NCBI GenBank assembly: GCA_030340625.1
Contig: JAOPHQ010004281.1
Coordinates: forward strand, 62,001 to 126,000
Reading direction: 5' to 3'
Length of the DNA stretch: 64,000 nt
DNA from: Merluccius polli
Taxonomy: Eukaryota; Chordata; Actinopteri; Gadiformes; Merlucciidae
The stretch's first letter is position 1; the number at the start of each line of letters is the position of its first letter. Under the pieces are notes generated by a model. That model made no database searches and had not been told where the DNA came from. It worked only from the letters and a program-made list of their open reading frames with translations. The position numbers and the translations under genes are program-made. Below, one piece after another: positions 40,282-52,579 of this stretch.

Positions 40282-40425
40282 AGTCTAAAGGAGCACCCAC
40301 CCAGCTGGTCCTACACACTGGCAGTGGATAAAAGCACAAAAGCCCATAAGAAATTATGAGTGCTGCTCTCTCCTTATTCTTCAGATATCTACGGGGCGTA
40401 GCTCCTTAAGGAATAGGACAGTGTC
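40282..40425 (-). promoter_or_regulatory. Conserved upstream block of receptor copy 1 (5' UTR/promoter candidate)
   Basis: This block, containing gatatctacggggcgtagct and gctctctccttatt, recurs upstream of copy 2 (44932-45075) and copy 4 (58286-58420) and ends abruptly before copy 3. Conservation among copies reflects shared duplication and possibly promoter function. No TATA box is clear. Confidence 0.4.
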
Positions 40426-40529
40426 ACTGGCGAAGCCAGAGGGGTGGCCTGGGGTGGCACGGGCCACCCCTGAAATTCGATTGGCCACCCCAGGTGCCCC
40501 CCCCCCCCCCCCCCCCCCCGTCAACAATC
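40426..40529. repeat. Repeat fragment with C-homopolymer
   Basis: Inserted between homologous blocks of the receptor unit: ggggtggcctggggtggcac and its inverted complement gccacccc, then a run of about 21 C (40499-40519). It replaces roughly 1 kb present upstream of copies 2 and 4. Confidence 0.5.
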
Positions 40530-40642
40530 GCGCAGCCCAATACAAATATGCCCTCAATGTCTAGCTCAGACAAGCTGACGGATGTGTTGTTGCTGTCAAG
40601 TCAAAGTTAACTTGCTGCATGTAAATCTCCTATGCGGGTCAG

Positions 40643-40769
<127 letters not shown>

Positions 40770-41414
40770 TGTGGTGAGAGCTAGCTTTGCAAGCTGCATA
40801 CTACGGATCCGATCTGTAGATGTGATAACAGAGAAAGAAACCTCTCCTAGGAAAATAATTCACTTCCTGATATAAATATGCTTTCATACAAACATAGGTA
40901 AAATAGATATAAACAGTCCATAATAATGCATTAGATTTCAACAAATTACAATGAGAATTTATAATGTGTACACTTTTATTCAAATTCTTCATCCAACAGG
41001 TTTTACACAAAGTGATTTATCACAACTTAAACAAGCCATTATGTTTGCAGGACAAAATTAAATGACATTCATCTGTTCTATCAGCTACTATCATAATTAA
41101 AGTAGCTTTCACCAAGTGCCATCTTCAACGCTTATGCACAACCAATGCCCTGCCAAGTGTCTTCCTATAATGAAAGGCTAAGATATGAAGGAATATGGAA
41201 CTATGACAACAATGGATCAGAGCCGGTTCAGGGAGTGAGGACAGACGGTGGATTACATTTCGCGAGCTTACCTCTTCAATGGTTTCACAAATTGTCACCA
41301 GTTAGCCCCCGAGGCTACATGGTAAAAATGGAGGTAGCCTCAGAGGAGACAGATCTCTGCCTAGATGAGCCAGTGGTTTGAACGCGCCGGAACACGCACG
41401 GCACCCACCATTAA

Positions 41415-41679
41415 AATGTACCATAATGATGACTAGCCTGACAATACGGTGTTTCTTGGCGCTCCTCATGGTCTTGAGAGAAGGCAAGATTCGGGAATAG
41501 CAACTGACCATGACCAGCAATGGAATCACAAGTCCAAAGATGTTGTTCAACAAGATCTGGAAGTCCTTCAAGGCTTCGCTCTCTCAGAGAATTGAACAGT
41601 GCCACCCAGAAGAGCTGTTCTGCAGCCACATTAAGGCCATCGTCGGCAGGGAGATGGAGAAACTCAGCACCCACACCAA
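41415..41679 (-). pseudogene. Second chemokine receptor, TM4-TM6 fragment, unit 1
   Basis: The - strand reads LVWVLSFSISLPTMALMWLQ, a stop (TGA) in extracellular loop 2, then LKDFQILLNNIFGLVIPLLV, MVSCYSRILPSLKTMRSAKK and HRIVRLVIIM. TM4, loop 2 with its Cys, TM5 and the ICL3 Lys-His-Arg are typical of chemokine receptors but clearly different from the array receptors. Homology stops abruptly on both sides. Confidence 0.75.
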
Positions 41680-41779
41680 TTACTGGACTTTTTCAAATCA
41701 TCCTCCCATCCCTTGATAGTAGAAAGCAGAGGTATCACACATGTAAAGAGTTTCTTTTATACTCGCATACAGAAACAGT

Positions 41780-41995
41780 AAAATTAGATTAAAAATTAGA
41801 TTAACGCGATTAAAAAACATAACACTCTAAACATGACTAATTAATTGATCGCAATTAACGCGATAATTTGACACCCCTATAAAAAATGCGCTACACAACA
41901 TGGCCCAACCGAATCGTTTATACATATTCGAATACGGACATTTCACGTCATATTCGAATGCATATTCGGATATCGAATAAAAAGTGACAGCCCTA
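41780..41995. mobile_element. MITE fragments of the AGGGCTGTCA type, unit 1
   Basis: Contains ttaacgcgattaaaa and its complement around 41800-41870, then a second piece ending gtgacagcccta (41983-41994). This is the same terminal word as the element nested at 18914-19988. A copy is at 47194-47415; the block is absent from the unit right of copy 4. Confidence 0.5.
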
Positions 41996-42192
41996 AGGCA
42001 CACACATCAAATGATACAAAGAAACACAAACCAAAAGGCAGTTCTTGTGGCATAAACTATTTAAGTTTGATATAACGAAGCGAAAGGTAAAAACTAAAGG
42101 GGTTCTCCAAATCTAAACTATTTAGGTGTGATATAAAGAAGCAAAAGGTTGAACACAAAGGGACTTCATTTCCTGCATTCTGGGGAATTTTT

Positions 42193-42715
42193 GTAGCCTA
42201 GAACTCTAGACACCCCCTAGCGGCAGCACATTTATTTGGCAGCTAGGTAGGTCTAGCACGGCTCCGTCGGCTTTTTGGTGCTGGAAACACCAAGTATGTC
42301 TGACCAATCACAGCGTGAGGGGCGGAGTCGAAAGCCGGGCTACCATGACGACAGAGTTGCGACAGTTCCGTGTTAGAGGTAAACATGGCTGCTGCTGCTG
42401 GCGAACGGTTGTCTTTCGAGTCGGCTTTGGCCGCGACTCTTCAAGACTTGAAGTTAACATTTTATTTGAGAAAAGAACAAAGAACGGCACTGAAGTCTTT
42501 CCTCGAAAATAAATATGTATTCAGAGTTTTGATTAATTACGTAGTCAGAGCGACGGCTCTGACTACGTCACCTTCTTCGTTGCTCTGATTGGTTGTAGCG
42601 CTATCCTATTGCGTGCAGAGGGAATTTGAAAGACAACCGTTTATCCCGCCCACACTGCCAATGGAGCTGCGCCAGACCTTACATCTTTCTGATGTGGGTC
42701 TGGCTTGCCAGGCTA
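42193..42715 (+). mobile_element. Non-autonomous element carrying a RecQ-like helicase start, unit 1
   Basis: Flanked by aattttt on both sides (42186-42192, 42717-42723), consistent with a 7-8-bp target duplication. Ends gtagcctagaac and ccaggcta suggest short inverted repeats. It includes an ATG frame (42385-42588) reading MAAAAGERLSFESALAATLQ, DLKLTFYLRKEQRTALKSFL and ENKYVFRVL. That resembles the N-terminus of RecQ-like helicases just before the ATP-binding loop, which is missing. A hairpin (gtcagagcgacggctctgac) follows. Confidence 0.65.
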
Positions 42716-43728
42716 GAATTTTTGTGCATGTTGAATCACAACATAATGAGCCACCAACTGCTTCAACTGGTAAAGCAGTTATCACACACACACTCAGAGC
42801 GCTCTGACATGTCAATACCTGTTCGGCCTTGTACCATCTTACCAACTCGCCAATGAACTGTTTTTTGTATACTAACATCTACCTGTGTCCTGTGTGTTGG
42901 AGGAGCCCAGCAAGCCACTTAGGTGGCGTGTAGCAGGGTCGACTGCTGTAATTGTAAATGCAGTCCTTGCCTAAGACATACAACAGAAAATAAACTTACA
43001 GTGTGGCTAGAAAGACATTTCTCCACATTTTCCATCTATCTTTGGGGATGACAATGGCTTTTGTCTTGCTGGTCTAGATATGATAATTAATGTCCATCTA
43101 AAGCATCTTCAATTTTATCTTCAACTTTTTTTTCAATACAAGTAACAAAGTGCTTAACATCAAGACAGGAGAACAGCAATAGGATTGACGTGAAATATAA
43201 CATCAGGATAAAGATACATGCATACAACAACTGGATAAAATACAAAGAAAAGAAGTAAACAATAAAACTCAATAAAACAAGTAAAAACAAGGAAGGCAAA
43301 TGCGAATAGAACAACATTTTGGAGAGCACACAATAAAAGCTTTTCTATAAATATGTGTCTTTAAAAATGTGATTGAACAGGGAACTGAGACTGCAGACGG
43401 AAGAGAAAGAGCCCTAGCAGAGAGCGCTGTATCCCCTTTTGTTTTGACCAAAGTCCTTGGAATACACAGCAGTATGTAAAAGAAAATTGTGTTTTGGTTG
43501 GATCATAGGGACAAGTACAAGAATGGCATTAAAGTGTTAGTATCTTTGTAAAGCGTAAACAACTACCAAACACAAACAGTACTGCAACACTTATAGTAAT
43601 GGTACATATAGCCCTACAAGACTCATTGGCTCATCTTCTTCCATCATTAGAGGATGGTCAAAGCCTGTAAGGGACCTGTATTAGGCTACACCAAGGAATA
43701 CACCACAAGCACAAGCATACTCACATGT

Positions 43729-44805
43729 TTACACAACTGTGAACCGTTTATTAAGGCTGGTGCTCTGTGTGTAGATGGTGCCCCTGAGCCTTTCCTGAGA
43801 GGGTATGAGGCTCCTGATTATAGGCCACATCCTGCAAGGGGACCTGCTCATCAGCCTGAACAGCTGCCTCCTGAACCTCTCACCCACAAACACATAGAGC
43901 AAGGGGTTGATGCAGCTGTGGCCGTACCCGATCACCTCCGTCACCTGCTGCGCCACCCGTATTTGATAGCTGCGTTTGCACGATGTGTTGTTGCCCATCA
44001 GCTCCGGGGCGCTGAAGAAGCATGTGACGTTGTACGGCAGCCAGCAGCAGAAGAACACCACCACCACCACTGCGATCAAACGGATGGCCTGCTTCTTGGA
44101 GGACTGGCTGGACAGGAGCGTCCGTACGATCTGGCTGTAGCAGAAGATCATGATGACCAATGGGATCGCCAAGCCCAGGATGTTCATTTTAAGCAGGCTG
44201 AAGACCCTCCACCAATGCCTGTCATCGTCGTCTAATTCAGAGTTGTTTACATATGAAGGGGCACAGTAACTAGTGCCGTTATAGCTCTGTACTTGTAGAA
44301 AGCCCACCTCTGGGAAAGAGGACAGGAGCCCGGCCACCCATGTGACCACAGCCGCCAATACTCCAAAGGACCGCGTGCGCGCCTTTAGAGCCAAAATGGC
44401 GTGCACTATCGCCAGGTATCTGTCGACACTCATGAGGATGATGAAAAAAATCCCAGCGTAGAAACTGACATGGTAGGTTCCTAACACCACCTTGCACATG
44501 GCGTCCCCGAAGCGCCATTGGTCTCTGGCTTGGTGGGCCAGGAAGGGAAGGGAACTCAGGAGCAGGAGGTCAGCTATGGCCAGGTTGAGAAGGCAGACGT
44601 CGGTCATGCTGCGGAGTCGCACGCCAGCCACGATCACCCATACCACCAGAATGTTTCCTAGGAGGCCCAGGAGGAACAGGAGAGAGTAGAGAGCCGGGAG
44701 AAAGTAGGCACCGGGACGCCCGTAGTCACACTGTGGCTTTATTTCCCCCAAGTAGTCGTTGTAATCATAGTACTCATAAGGTTCATCTGCACTGACCGTA
44801 GTCAT
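43729..44805 (-). CDS. Chemokine receptor-like GPCR, copy 2 (full length)
   Basis: 358 residues from the Met of MTTVSADEPYEYYDY to TAA at 43729-43731, ending SLNKRFTVV. Nearly identical to copy 1 in all helices; differences include EYYDYNDY for EYFDYNDY, RFGDAMC for IFGYAMC and NPLLY for NPMLY. DRYLAIVHA and the four extracellular cysteines are kept. A Ser/Thr tail (TQSTS) is available for GPCR-kinase phosphorylation. An extended frame reaches Met 44931 through the putative acceptor. This is the best candidate for an intact array member. Confidence 0.88.
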   Translation of the reverse strand: MTTVSADEPYEYYDYNDYLGEIKPQCDYGRPGAYFLPALYSLLFLLGLLGNILVVWVIVAGVRLRSMTDVCLLNLAIADLLLLSSLPFLAHQARDQWRFGDAMCKVVLGTYHVSFYAGIFFIILMSVDRYLAIVHAILALKARTRSFGVLAAVVTWVAGLLSSFPEVGFLQVQSYNGTSYCAPSYVNNSELDDDDRHWWRVFSLLKMNILGLAIPLVIMIFCYSQIVRTLLSSQSSKKQAIRLIAVVVVVFFCCWLPYNVTCFFSAPELMGNNTSCKRSYQIRVAQQVTEVIGYGHSCINPLLYVFVGERFRRQLFRLMSRSPCRMWPIIRSLIPSQERLRGTIYTQSTSLNKRFTVV

Positions 44806-45199
44806 GCTGAATCTGTCAACGGTGAATAATTCAGTAGTAGTCCAGTTAATCCTGAGTGAGACAAAGGAATTAAAAAGTAAAGAGTAGTTCCAGTTACTGT
44901 TTATTCCTTTACAAAATATCAATTGTATCATAGTCTAAAGGAGCACCCACCCATCTGGTCCTACACACTGGCAGTGGATAAAAGCACAAAAGCCCATGAG
45001 AAATTATGAGCGCTGCTCTCTCCTTATTCATCAGATATCTACGGGGCGTAGCTCCTTAAGGAATAGGACAGTGCGTAATGTAATGGAGCGAGTGAGTGTG
45101 TGGTTGAGCGAGAGAGCAAGCGGCAGAAAAGGTATGGTGAATGTGAGCAGAGCAGAGGGAAGGTTAGCAGTAGATTGTCAATCTGGCAGTAAATGTACA

Positions 45200-46020
45200 G
45201 TATAGGCTACAGTGTGTCAGTTAATTAATGCTGCAGCTTTTTCTTATGTTGTTTCCCCAACTGCTGGAAAGGTGAAGAGGGCTAGCCAGTGTTAATTTTG
45301 TTTAACACTGAAAGTCCACAATTACCTTTTTTTCCATGATGAGACATTGACAGGCTAAAAATAGATATTTGATAATAAAAAATATGATGCAATTTACGTT
45401 TGTTTTCGTTGACGAGACAAGACAGGACTGGAATGTTAATGGGGGTATGCGGTATGAGATCGCCGTGCCAAACGGGTTGGAAAACATTTTACTTACTTGC
45501 AAAACACTCACACCGGAGCAGCGAGCCGTTTTGAGCTGTAATTCAGCAGTAAATAAGCAGCCGTGTGTGTCTGACTGTAGATGGTGGAGCTGTTGAATGG
45601 ATTTGTAGAGTTGGTTGGTTGCAGCGGTGGCTGTGTGAGCATCAATGGGCCCCCCACCACTGAACTCCCCTATAGAAGAGCCCTGGAGCTCTTCTAAATA
45701 AAATGCTCACAGGCAGGATGGAGACTATGTCACTGAGCTTGAGAACATGTTTGTAACTCAGAAGCCACTGTTAACACTCATTTAAAATACATCTGTGTTG
45801 TGGCATTTCATTTTTTGATATTAATTTCTACAGATAAATGTCAAAAGCTGTAAATAAAGTAAATTAAGACACAAAAGGCAAATATGAATAATCTATAATG
45901 ATTCTAAGGTAATTCTTTACATTGCTCGTGGACATCCATCATCAGTTATTATCTAACTTCAAGTTCAATTCCAAAAAAAGTTGTTACCTGGTTGTGTACA
46001 TCCTCTAATGTGGTATGTTG
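45200..46020. other. Spacer between receptor copies 2 and 3
   Basis: No gene seen. A repeat block (ttttcgttgacgagacaaga and following) is shared with 50640-50800 and 58500-58760. A palindromic agagccctggagctct precedes AATAAA (45700-45705) on the + strand; this block recurs at 58930-58970. Confidence 0.5.
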
Positions 46021-46138
46021 AAAGGACAAAGCCCAATACAAATATGCCCTCAATGTCTAGCTCAGACAAGCTGAAGGATGTGTTGTTGCAGTCAAGTCAA
46101 AGTGAACTTGCTGCATGTAAATCTCCTATGCGGGTCAG

Positions 46139-46180
<42 letters not shown>
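46139..46180. repeat. TG microsatellite, second unit
   Basis: About 21 TG units at the position homologous to 40645-40767. Confidence 0.95.
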
Positions 46181-46183
<3 letters not shown>

Positions 46184-46828
46184 TGTGGTGAGAGCTAGCT
46201 TTGCAAGCTGCATACTACGGATCCGATCTGTAGATGTGATAACAGAGAAAGAAACCTCTCCTAGGAAAATAATTCACTTCCTGATATAAATATGCTTTCA
46301 TACAAACATAGGTAAAATAGATATAAACAGTCCATAATAATGCATTAAATTTCAACAAATTACAATGAGAATTTATAATGTGTACACTTTTATTCAAATT
46401 CTTCATCCAACAGGTTTTACACAAAGTGATTTATCACAACTTAAACAAGCCATTATGTTTGCAGGACAAAATTAAATGACATTCATCTGTTCTATCAGCT
46501 ACTATCATAATTAAAGTAGCTTTCACCAAGTGCCATCTTCAACGCTTATGCACAACCAATGCCCTGCCAAGTGTCTTCCTATAATGAAAGGCTAAGATAT
46601 GAAGGAATATGGAACTATGACAACAATGGATCAGAGCCGGTTCAGGGAGTGAGGACAGACGGTGGATTACATTTTGCTAGCTTACCTCTTCAATGGTTTG
46701 ACAAATTGTCACCAGTTAGCTCCCGAGGCTACATGGTAAAAGTGGAGGTAGCCTCAGAGGAGACAGATCTCTGCCTAGATGAGCCAGTGGTATGAACGCG
46801 CCGGAACACGCACGGCACCCACCATTAA

Positions 46829-47093
46829 AATGTACCATAATGATGACTAGCCTGACAATACGGTGTTTCTTAGCGCTCCTCATGGTCTTGAGAGAAGGCA
46901 AGATTCGGGAATAGCAACTGACCATGACCAGCAATGGAATCACAAGTCCAAAGATGTTGTTCGACAAGATCTGGACGTCCTTCAAGGCTACGCTCTCTCA
47001 GAGAATTGAACAGTGCCACCCAGAAGAGCTGTTCTGCAGCCACATTAAGGCCATCGTCGGCAGGGAGATGGAGAAACTCAGCACCCACACCAA
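46829..47093 (-). pseudogene. Second chemokine receptor, TM4-TM6 fragment, unit 2
   Basis: Near-identical duplicate of 41415-41679, including the stop in loop 2. Reads KDVQILSNNIFGLVIPLLV, so the copy differs by a few residues. Confidence 0.75.
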
Positions 47094-47612
47094 TTACTGG
47101 ACTTTTTCAAATCATCCTCCCATCCCTTGATAGTAGAAAGCAGAGGTATCACACATGTAAAGTGTTTCTTTTATACTCGCATACAGAAACAGTAAAATTA
47201 GATTAAAAATTAGATTAACGCGATTAAAAAACATAACACTCTAAACATGACTAATTAATTGATCGCAATTAACGCGATAATTTGACACCCCTATAAAAAA
47301 TGCGCTACACAACATGGCCCTTTAAAAACCGAATCGTTTATACATATTCGAATATGGACATTTCACGTCATATTCGAATGCATATTCGGATATCGAATAA
47401 AAAGTGACAGCCCTAAGGCACACATATCAAATGATACAAAGAAACACAAACCAAAAGGCAGTTCTTGTGGCATAAACTATTTAAGTTTGATATAACGAAG
47501 CGAAAGGTAAAAACTAAAGGGGTTCTCCAAATCTAAACTATTTAGGTGTGATATAAAGAAGCAAAAGGTTGAACACAAAGGGACTTCATTTCCTGCATTC
47601 TGGGGAATTTTT

Positions 47613-48117
47613 GTAGCCTAGAACTCTAGACACCCCCTAGCGGCAGCAAATTTATTTGGCAGCTAGGTAGGTCTAGCACGGCTCCGTCGGCTTTTTGGTG
47701 CTGGGAACACCAAGTATGTCAGACCAATCACAGCGTGAGGGGCGGAGTCGAAAGCCGGGCTACCATGACGACAGACTTGCGACAGTTCCGTGTTAGGTAA
47801 ACAATGGCTGCTGCTGCTGGCGAACGGTTGTCTTTCGAGTCGGCTTTGGCCGCGACTCTTCAAGACTTGAAGTTAACATTTTATTTGAGAAAAGAACAAA
47901 GAACGGCACTGAAGTCTTTCCTCGAAAATAAATATGTATTCAGAGTTTTGATTAATTACGTAGTCAGAGCGACGGCTCTGACTACGTCACCTTCTTCGTT
48001 GCTCTGATTGGTTGTAGCGCTATCCTATTGCGTGCAGAGGGAACTTGAAAGACAACCGTTTATCCCGCCCACACTGCCAATGGAGCTGCGCCAGACCTTA
48101 CATCTTTCTGATGTGGG
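47613..48117 (+). mobile_element. Same helicase-fragment element, unit 2 (right end trimmed)
   Basis: Duplicate of 42193-42715 with the ATG frame at 47804-48007. The last about 18 bp (tctggcttgccaggcta) are gone. The site is empty in the unit right of copy 4 (about 62195-62208: ggggattttttgtgca). Confidence 0.65.
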
Positions 48118-49118
48118 AATTTTTGTGCATGTTGAATCACAACATAATGAGCCACCAACTGCTTCAACTGGTAAAGCAGTTATCACACACACACTGACAT
48201 GTCAACACCTGTTCGGCCTTGTACCATCTTACCAACTCGCCAATGAACTGTTTTTTGTATACCAACATTTACCTGTGTCCTGTGTGTTGGAGGAGCCCAG
48301 CAAGCCACTTAGGTGGCGTGTAGCAGGGTCGACTGCTGTAATTGTAAATGCAGTCCTTGCCTAAGACATACAACAGAAAATAAACTTACAGTGTGGCTAG
48401 AAAGACATTTCTCCACATTTTCCATCTATCTTTGGGGATGACAATGGCTTTTGTCTTGCTGGTCTAGATATGATAATTAATGTCCATCTAAAGCATCTTC
48501 AATTTTATCTTCAACTTTCTTTTCAATACAAGTAACAAAGTGCTTAACATCAAGACAGGAGAACAGCAATAGGATTGACGTGAAATATAACATCAGGATA
48601 AAGTTACATGCATACAACAACTGGATAAAATACAAAGAAAAGAAGTAAACAATAAAACTCAATAAAACAAGTAAAAACAAGGAAGGCAAATGCGAATAGA
48701 ACAACATTTTGGAGAGCACACACTAAAAGCTTTTCTATAAATATGTGTCTTTAAAAATGTGATTGAACAGGGAACTGAGACTGCAGACGGAAGAGAAAGA
48801 GCCCTAGCAGAGAGTGCTCTATCCCCTTTTGTTTTGACCAAAGTCCTTGGAATACACAGCAGTATGTAAAAGAAAATTGTGTTTTGGTTGGATCATAGGG
48901 CCAAGTACAAGAATGGCATTAAAGTGTTAGTATCTTTGTAAAGCGTAAACAACTACCAAACACAAACAGTACTGCAACACTTATAGTAATGGTACATATA
49001 GCCCTACAAGACTCATTGGCTCATCTTCTTCCATCATTAGAGGATGGTCAAAGCCTGTAAGGGACCTGTATTAGGCTACACCAAGGAATACACCACAAGC
49101 ACAAGCATACTCACATGT

Positions 49119-50195
49119 TTACACAACTGTGAACCGTTTATTAAGGCTGGTGCTCTGTGTGTAGATGGTGCCCCTGAGCCTTTCCTGAGAGGGTATGAGG
49201 CTCCTGATTATAGGCCACATCCTGCAAGGGGACCTGCTCATCAGCCTGAACAGCTGCCTCCTGAACCTCTGCCCCGCAAACACATAGAGCATGGGGTTGA
49301 TGCAGCTGTGGCTGTACCCGATCACCTCCGTCACCTGCTGTGCCGTCCGTATTTGACAGCTGCGTATGCATGATGTGTTGCTGCCCATCAGCTCCAGGGC
49401 CCTGAAGAAGCATAGGACATTGTACGGCAGCCAGCAGCAGAAGAACACCACCACCACCAACGCGATCAAACGGATGGCCTGCTTCTTGGAGGACTGGCTG
49501 GACAGGAGTGTCCGTACGATCTGGATGTAGCAGAAGGTCATGATGCCCAATGGGATCGCCAAGCCCAGGATGTTCATTTTAAGCAGGCTGAAGACCCTCC
49601 ACCAATGCCTGTCATCGTCATCTAATTTAGAGTTGTTTACATATGAAGGGGCACAGTAACTAGTGCCGTTATAGCTCTGTACTTGTAGAAAGCCCACCTC
49701 TGGGAAAGAGGACAGGAGCCCGGCCACCCATGTGACCACAGCCGCCAATACTCCAAAGGACTGTGTGCGCGCCTTTAGAGCCAAAATGACGTGCACTATC
49801 CCCAGGTATCTGTCGACACTCATGAGGATGATGAAAAAAATCCCAGCGTAGAAACTGATATGGTAGGTTCCTAACACCACCTTGCACATGGTGTCCCCGA
49901 AGATCCATTGGTCTCTGGCTTGGTGGGCCAGGAAGGGAAGGGAACTCAGGAGCAGGAGGTCAGCTATGGCCAGGTTGAGAAGGCAGACATCGGTCACGTT
50001 GCGGAGCCGCACGCCAGCCACGATCACCCATACCACCAGAATGTTTCCTAGGAGGCCCAGGAGGAACAGGAGAGAGTAGAGAGCCGGGAGAAAGTAGGCA
50101 CCGGGACGCCCGTAGACACACTGTGGCTTTATTTCCCCCAAGTAGTCGTTGTAATCATAGTACTCATCAAGTTCATCTGCACTGACCGTAGTCAT
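49119..50195 (-). CDS. Chemokine receptor-like GPCR, copy 3 (diverged)
   Basis: 358 residues from MTTVSADELDEYYDY to a stop at 49119-49121, open throughout. It has more replacements than copies 1, 2 and 5: RLRNVTDV, DRYLGIVHV, GIMTFCYIQIV, LCFFRALEL, SNTSCIRSCQIRTAQ, YSHSC and VFAGQRF. Many fall in TM5-TM7 and extracellular loop 3, where an extra Cys appears. Upstream, a 256-bp MITE (50240-50495) is inserted just after the presumed 5' UTR acceptor, and the conserved proximal upstream block is cut at about 50645. It may be expressed differently or be drifting. Confidence 0.83.
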   Translation of the reverse strand: MTTVSADELDEYYDYNDYLGEIKPQCVYGRPGAYFLPALYSLLFLLGLLGNILVVWVIVAGVRLRNVTDVCLLNLAIADLLLLSSLPFLAHQARDQWIFGDTMCKVVLGTYHISFYAGIFFIILMSVDRYLGIVHVILALKARTQSFGVLAAVVTWVAGLLSSFPEVGFLQVQSYNGTSYCAPSYVNNSKLDDDDRHWWRVFSLLKMNILGLAIPLGIMTFCYIQIVRTLLSSQSSKKQAIRLIALVVVVFFCCWLPYNVLCFFRALELMGSNTSCIRSCQIRTAQQVTEVIGYSHSCINPMLYVFAGQRFRRQLFRLMSRSPCRMWPIIRSLIPSQERLRGTIYTQSTSLNKRFTVV

Positions 50196-50239
50196 GCTGA
50201 ATCTGTCAACGGTGAATAATTCAGTAGTAGTCCAGTTAA

Positions 50240-50495
50240 AGGTAGGGTGGAGGATGTTGGAAAAACGGTTTGAGCACACAGCATTTAGAAAAAAAACTAT
50301 TCAAAAGTCCAAACCCCTTTCCTCGGCCCCCACCCCCCCCCGAAGCCAGTCCTGCCCATCCCACAGATGACTATTGATGACCATTTTTCGGTGTATGTGT
50401 CATATCATTTAATTCATTGGTTTCAATCTGTGTGTGAAGGAGATTTTAAGCAATATGGTAAAAAATGCTGCAGGAAAACATCATCCACCCTACCT
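50240..50495. mobile_element. MITE with TTAA target duplication in 5' end of receptor copy 3
   Basis: TTAA at 50236-50239 and 50496-50499 flank inverted ends aggtagggtgga / tccaccctacct. In the other copies the sequence is uninterrupted (ccagttaatcctgag), so the insertion point is exact. 256 bp, non-coding. TTAA duplication is typical of piggyBac-like integration, but the ends do not identify the family. Confidence 0.8.
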
Positions 50496-51429
50496 TTAAT
50501 CCTGAGGGAGACAAAGGAATTAAAAAGTAAAGAGTAGTTCCAGTTACTGTTTATTCCTTTACAAAATATCAAATGTATCATAGTCTAAAGGAGTACCCAC
50601 CCAGCTGGTCCTACACACTGGTAGTGGATAAAAGCACAAAAGCCCAAAAACGTTGACAAGCTAAAAACGTTTTTTTGTTCGATGACAAGACAAGACAGGA
50701 CTGGAATTTTAATGGGGGTATGCGGTATGAGATCGGCGCGCCAAACATGTTGGAAAACATTTCGCTTACTTGCAAAACCTGCTCACACCGGAGCAGCGAG
50801 CCGCTTTGAGCCAGTCCCCAGGGAGACTGGGGACGGTTGCAATGCTTTTTGAATTTCTCTGTTACTCAAAGACTATTTGGACTAGACCAACCAAAATTGT
50901 ATATATTAAACTTACATATGTCTGCTAATTACCCATACCATTAAAAGATGATTACATATGACATATCGTTCACAATATTTGTTTGAGTGGAAGAAGTCAG
51001 ATGTTGCAACCGACCCCAACCCTGGGGACAGTTGCAACACGATCAGGTACAGTTGCAACATGTTAAAAATACATTAAATTTCACTAATTAACTTTTGCTT
51101 TTTGCCTCAATGAGCATAGTATTCTAAAATATGTATTGTTTTACAATAATATTATAGTATTATTTATTTATACAATAATATTATAGTATTATTTATTTAT
51201 TTAGTAATATTGATCAAATAACAGTTATTGACTTTTGTTTGTTTATGTGTAGAATATAGGCCTACCTTGAGTCAATGTGCAGATGTTAGTCTACAGATGC
51301 TATTCAATCTCTCCATATTTCAGTGTTGGAAGAAAGGAACAATTTGCAATGCAACAAACTTTTATTAAACATGTATTTATTGTACAAAACTGTAACTGTT
51401 TTAAAAACTGATTTTTGTCACACTCAGTC

Positions 51430-51624
51430 AACACCAGCCATACTGGTCTCACTCCACTTTGGGGGAAAGTTGCAGTTGTAGTGAGAGGCTAGTTGAAAGG
51501 CAAACTTCCGAACCTGAAATAAAATGAAATAAAATGTAAATAGTAAATATTGTCTATCTCTCTCTCTTCCTCCATCACCCTACCCCTCCCTCTATTTCTC
51601 TCTTCCTTCCCCCCCCCCCCCCCC

Positions 51625-51679
<55 letters not shown>

Positions 51680-52045
51680 ATATACACAATTCTCATTAAA
51701 AATATTTCTTCTTGTATATTTATCTTACCTCTTTAGGACTCAACCCATAGTATAAGTCAGCTGCCCTTTTTTAAAACTCTCTGAGGCTCCTCTCTTGGTC
51801 CTCTGAGAACACTTTCATGATGGTCCAGTACCCTGCACTCGGTAACTCATCGATCCCTCAGCTGCAATTTTCTCTCTTTTTTTGTGGAAACGGAATAAGG
51901 TGGTGAACAGATGGCGAAGTCCTTGGCCACTGCCCTGACTTTCCTGCCCTCATCCCTAATTATATTTGATGCTTGTTACAAAATATTGAGGGGAACCCCT
52001 CTGTTAGTAACCCTCTTCCTCACTTTTGGCATACTGAAAACAAAC
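51430..52045 (-). pseudogene. pogo/Tigger-like transposase remnant with an intron
   Basis: The - strand reads RVTNRGVPLNIL, stop, QASNIIRDEGRKVRAVAKDF (an N-terminal HTH). After a gap come VFSEDQERSL and ADLYYGLSPKE, then a donor (gtaaga), an intron with CT/C repeats (about 51513-51729), an acceptor (ttcag), and VRKFAFQLASHYNCNFPPKW to a stop. Layout and words match fish pogo-type (CENP-B/jerky-like) transposase genes. Several stops and frameshifts make it dead. Confidence 0.6.
51610..51678. repeat. C-homopolymer and CT microsatellite
   Basis: About 26 C followed by CT units, inside the intron of the transposase remnant. Confidence 0.95.
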
Positions 52046-52579
52046 AGAATACATTCTACTTTTAGATTATTTATTTACTGTATTACAAACAATAAAATAG
52101 TACTTATTTTTAATGGCATCAATACGCCACCATACAAGACAACAGTTGACATTTTTATATTTGTGTGAACTATCCTTTTATGTACTGGTCACACAATGAC
52201 TTGTGTATGTTGAAAAATTAATAAAAATTTGTATTTGGGTGAACTACCCTTATATTTACCTCACAATGACTTATGTATGTTGAAAAAAGCAATAAAATTG
52301 TGTATTTGGGTGAACTATCCTTAAATTTACCCCACAATGACTTGTTTATCTTGAAAAATACTGTTGTGTGGTCTGTTTTGATATGGCTGCTTAGCTTGGG
52401 GACAACCCTGTCGGCCATGACAGAACATCATGTGCTAGCTAGACACACTGACCTTGACACATGCTAACCATGTCACTCAGAAGTCAACAAAACAATGATT
52501 TAAACTAAGTGGGCCAATTGCTCTGTCAGTTAGCATTGCACTAGCTGTGCTGCACTTTAAAACCGTACTCCTTAAAACA

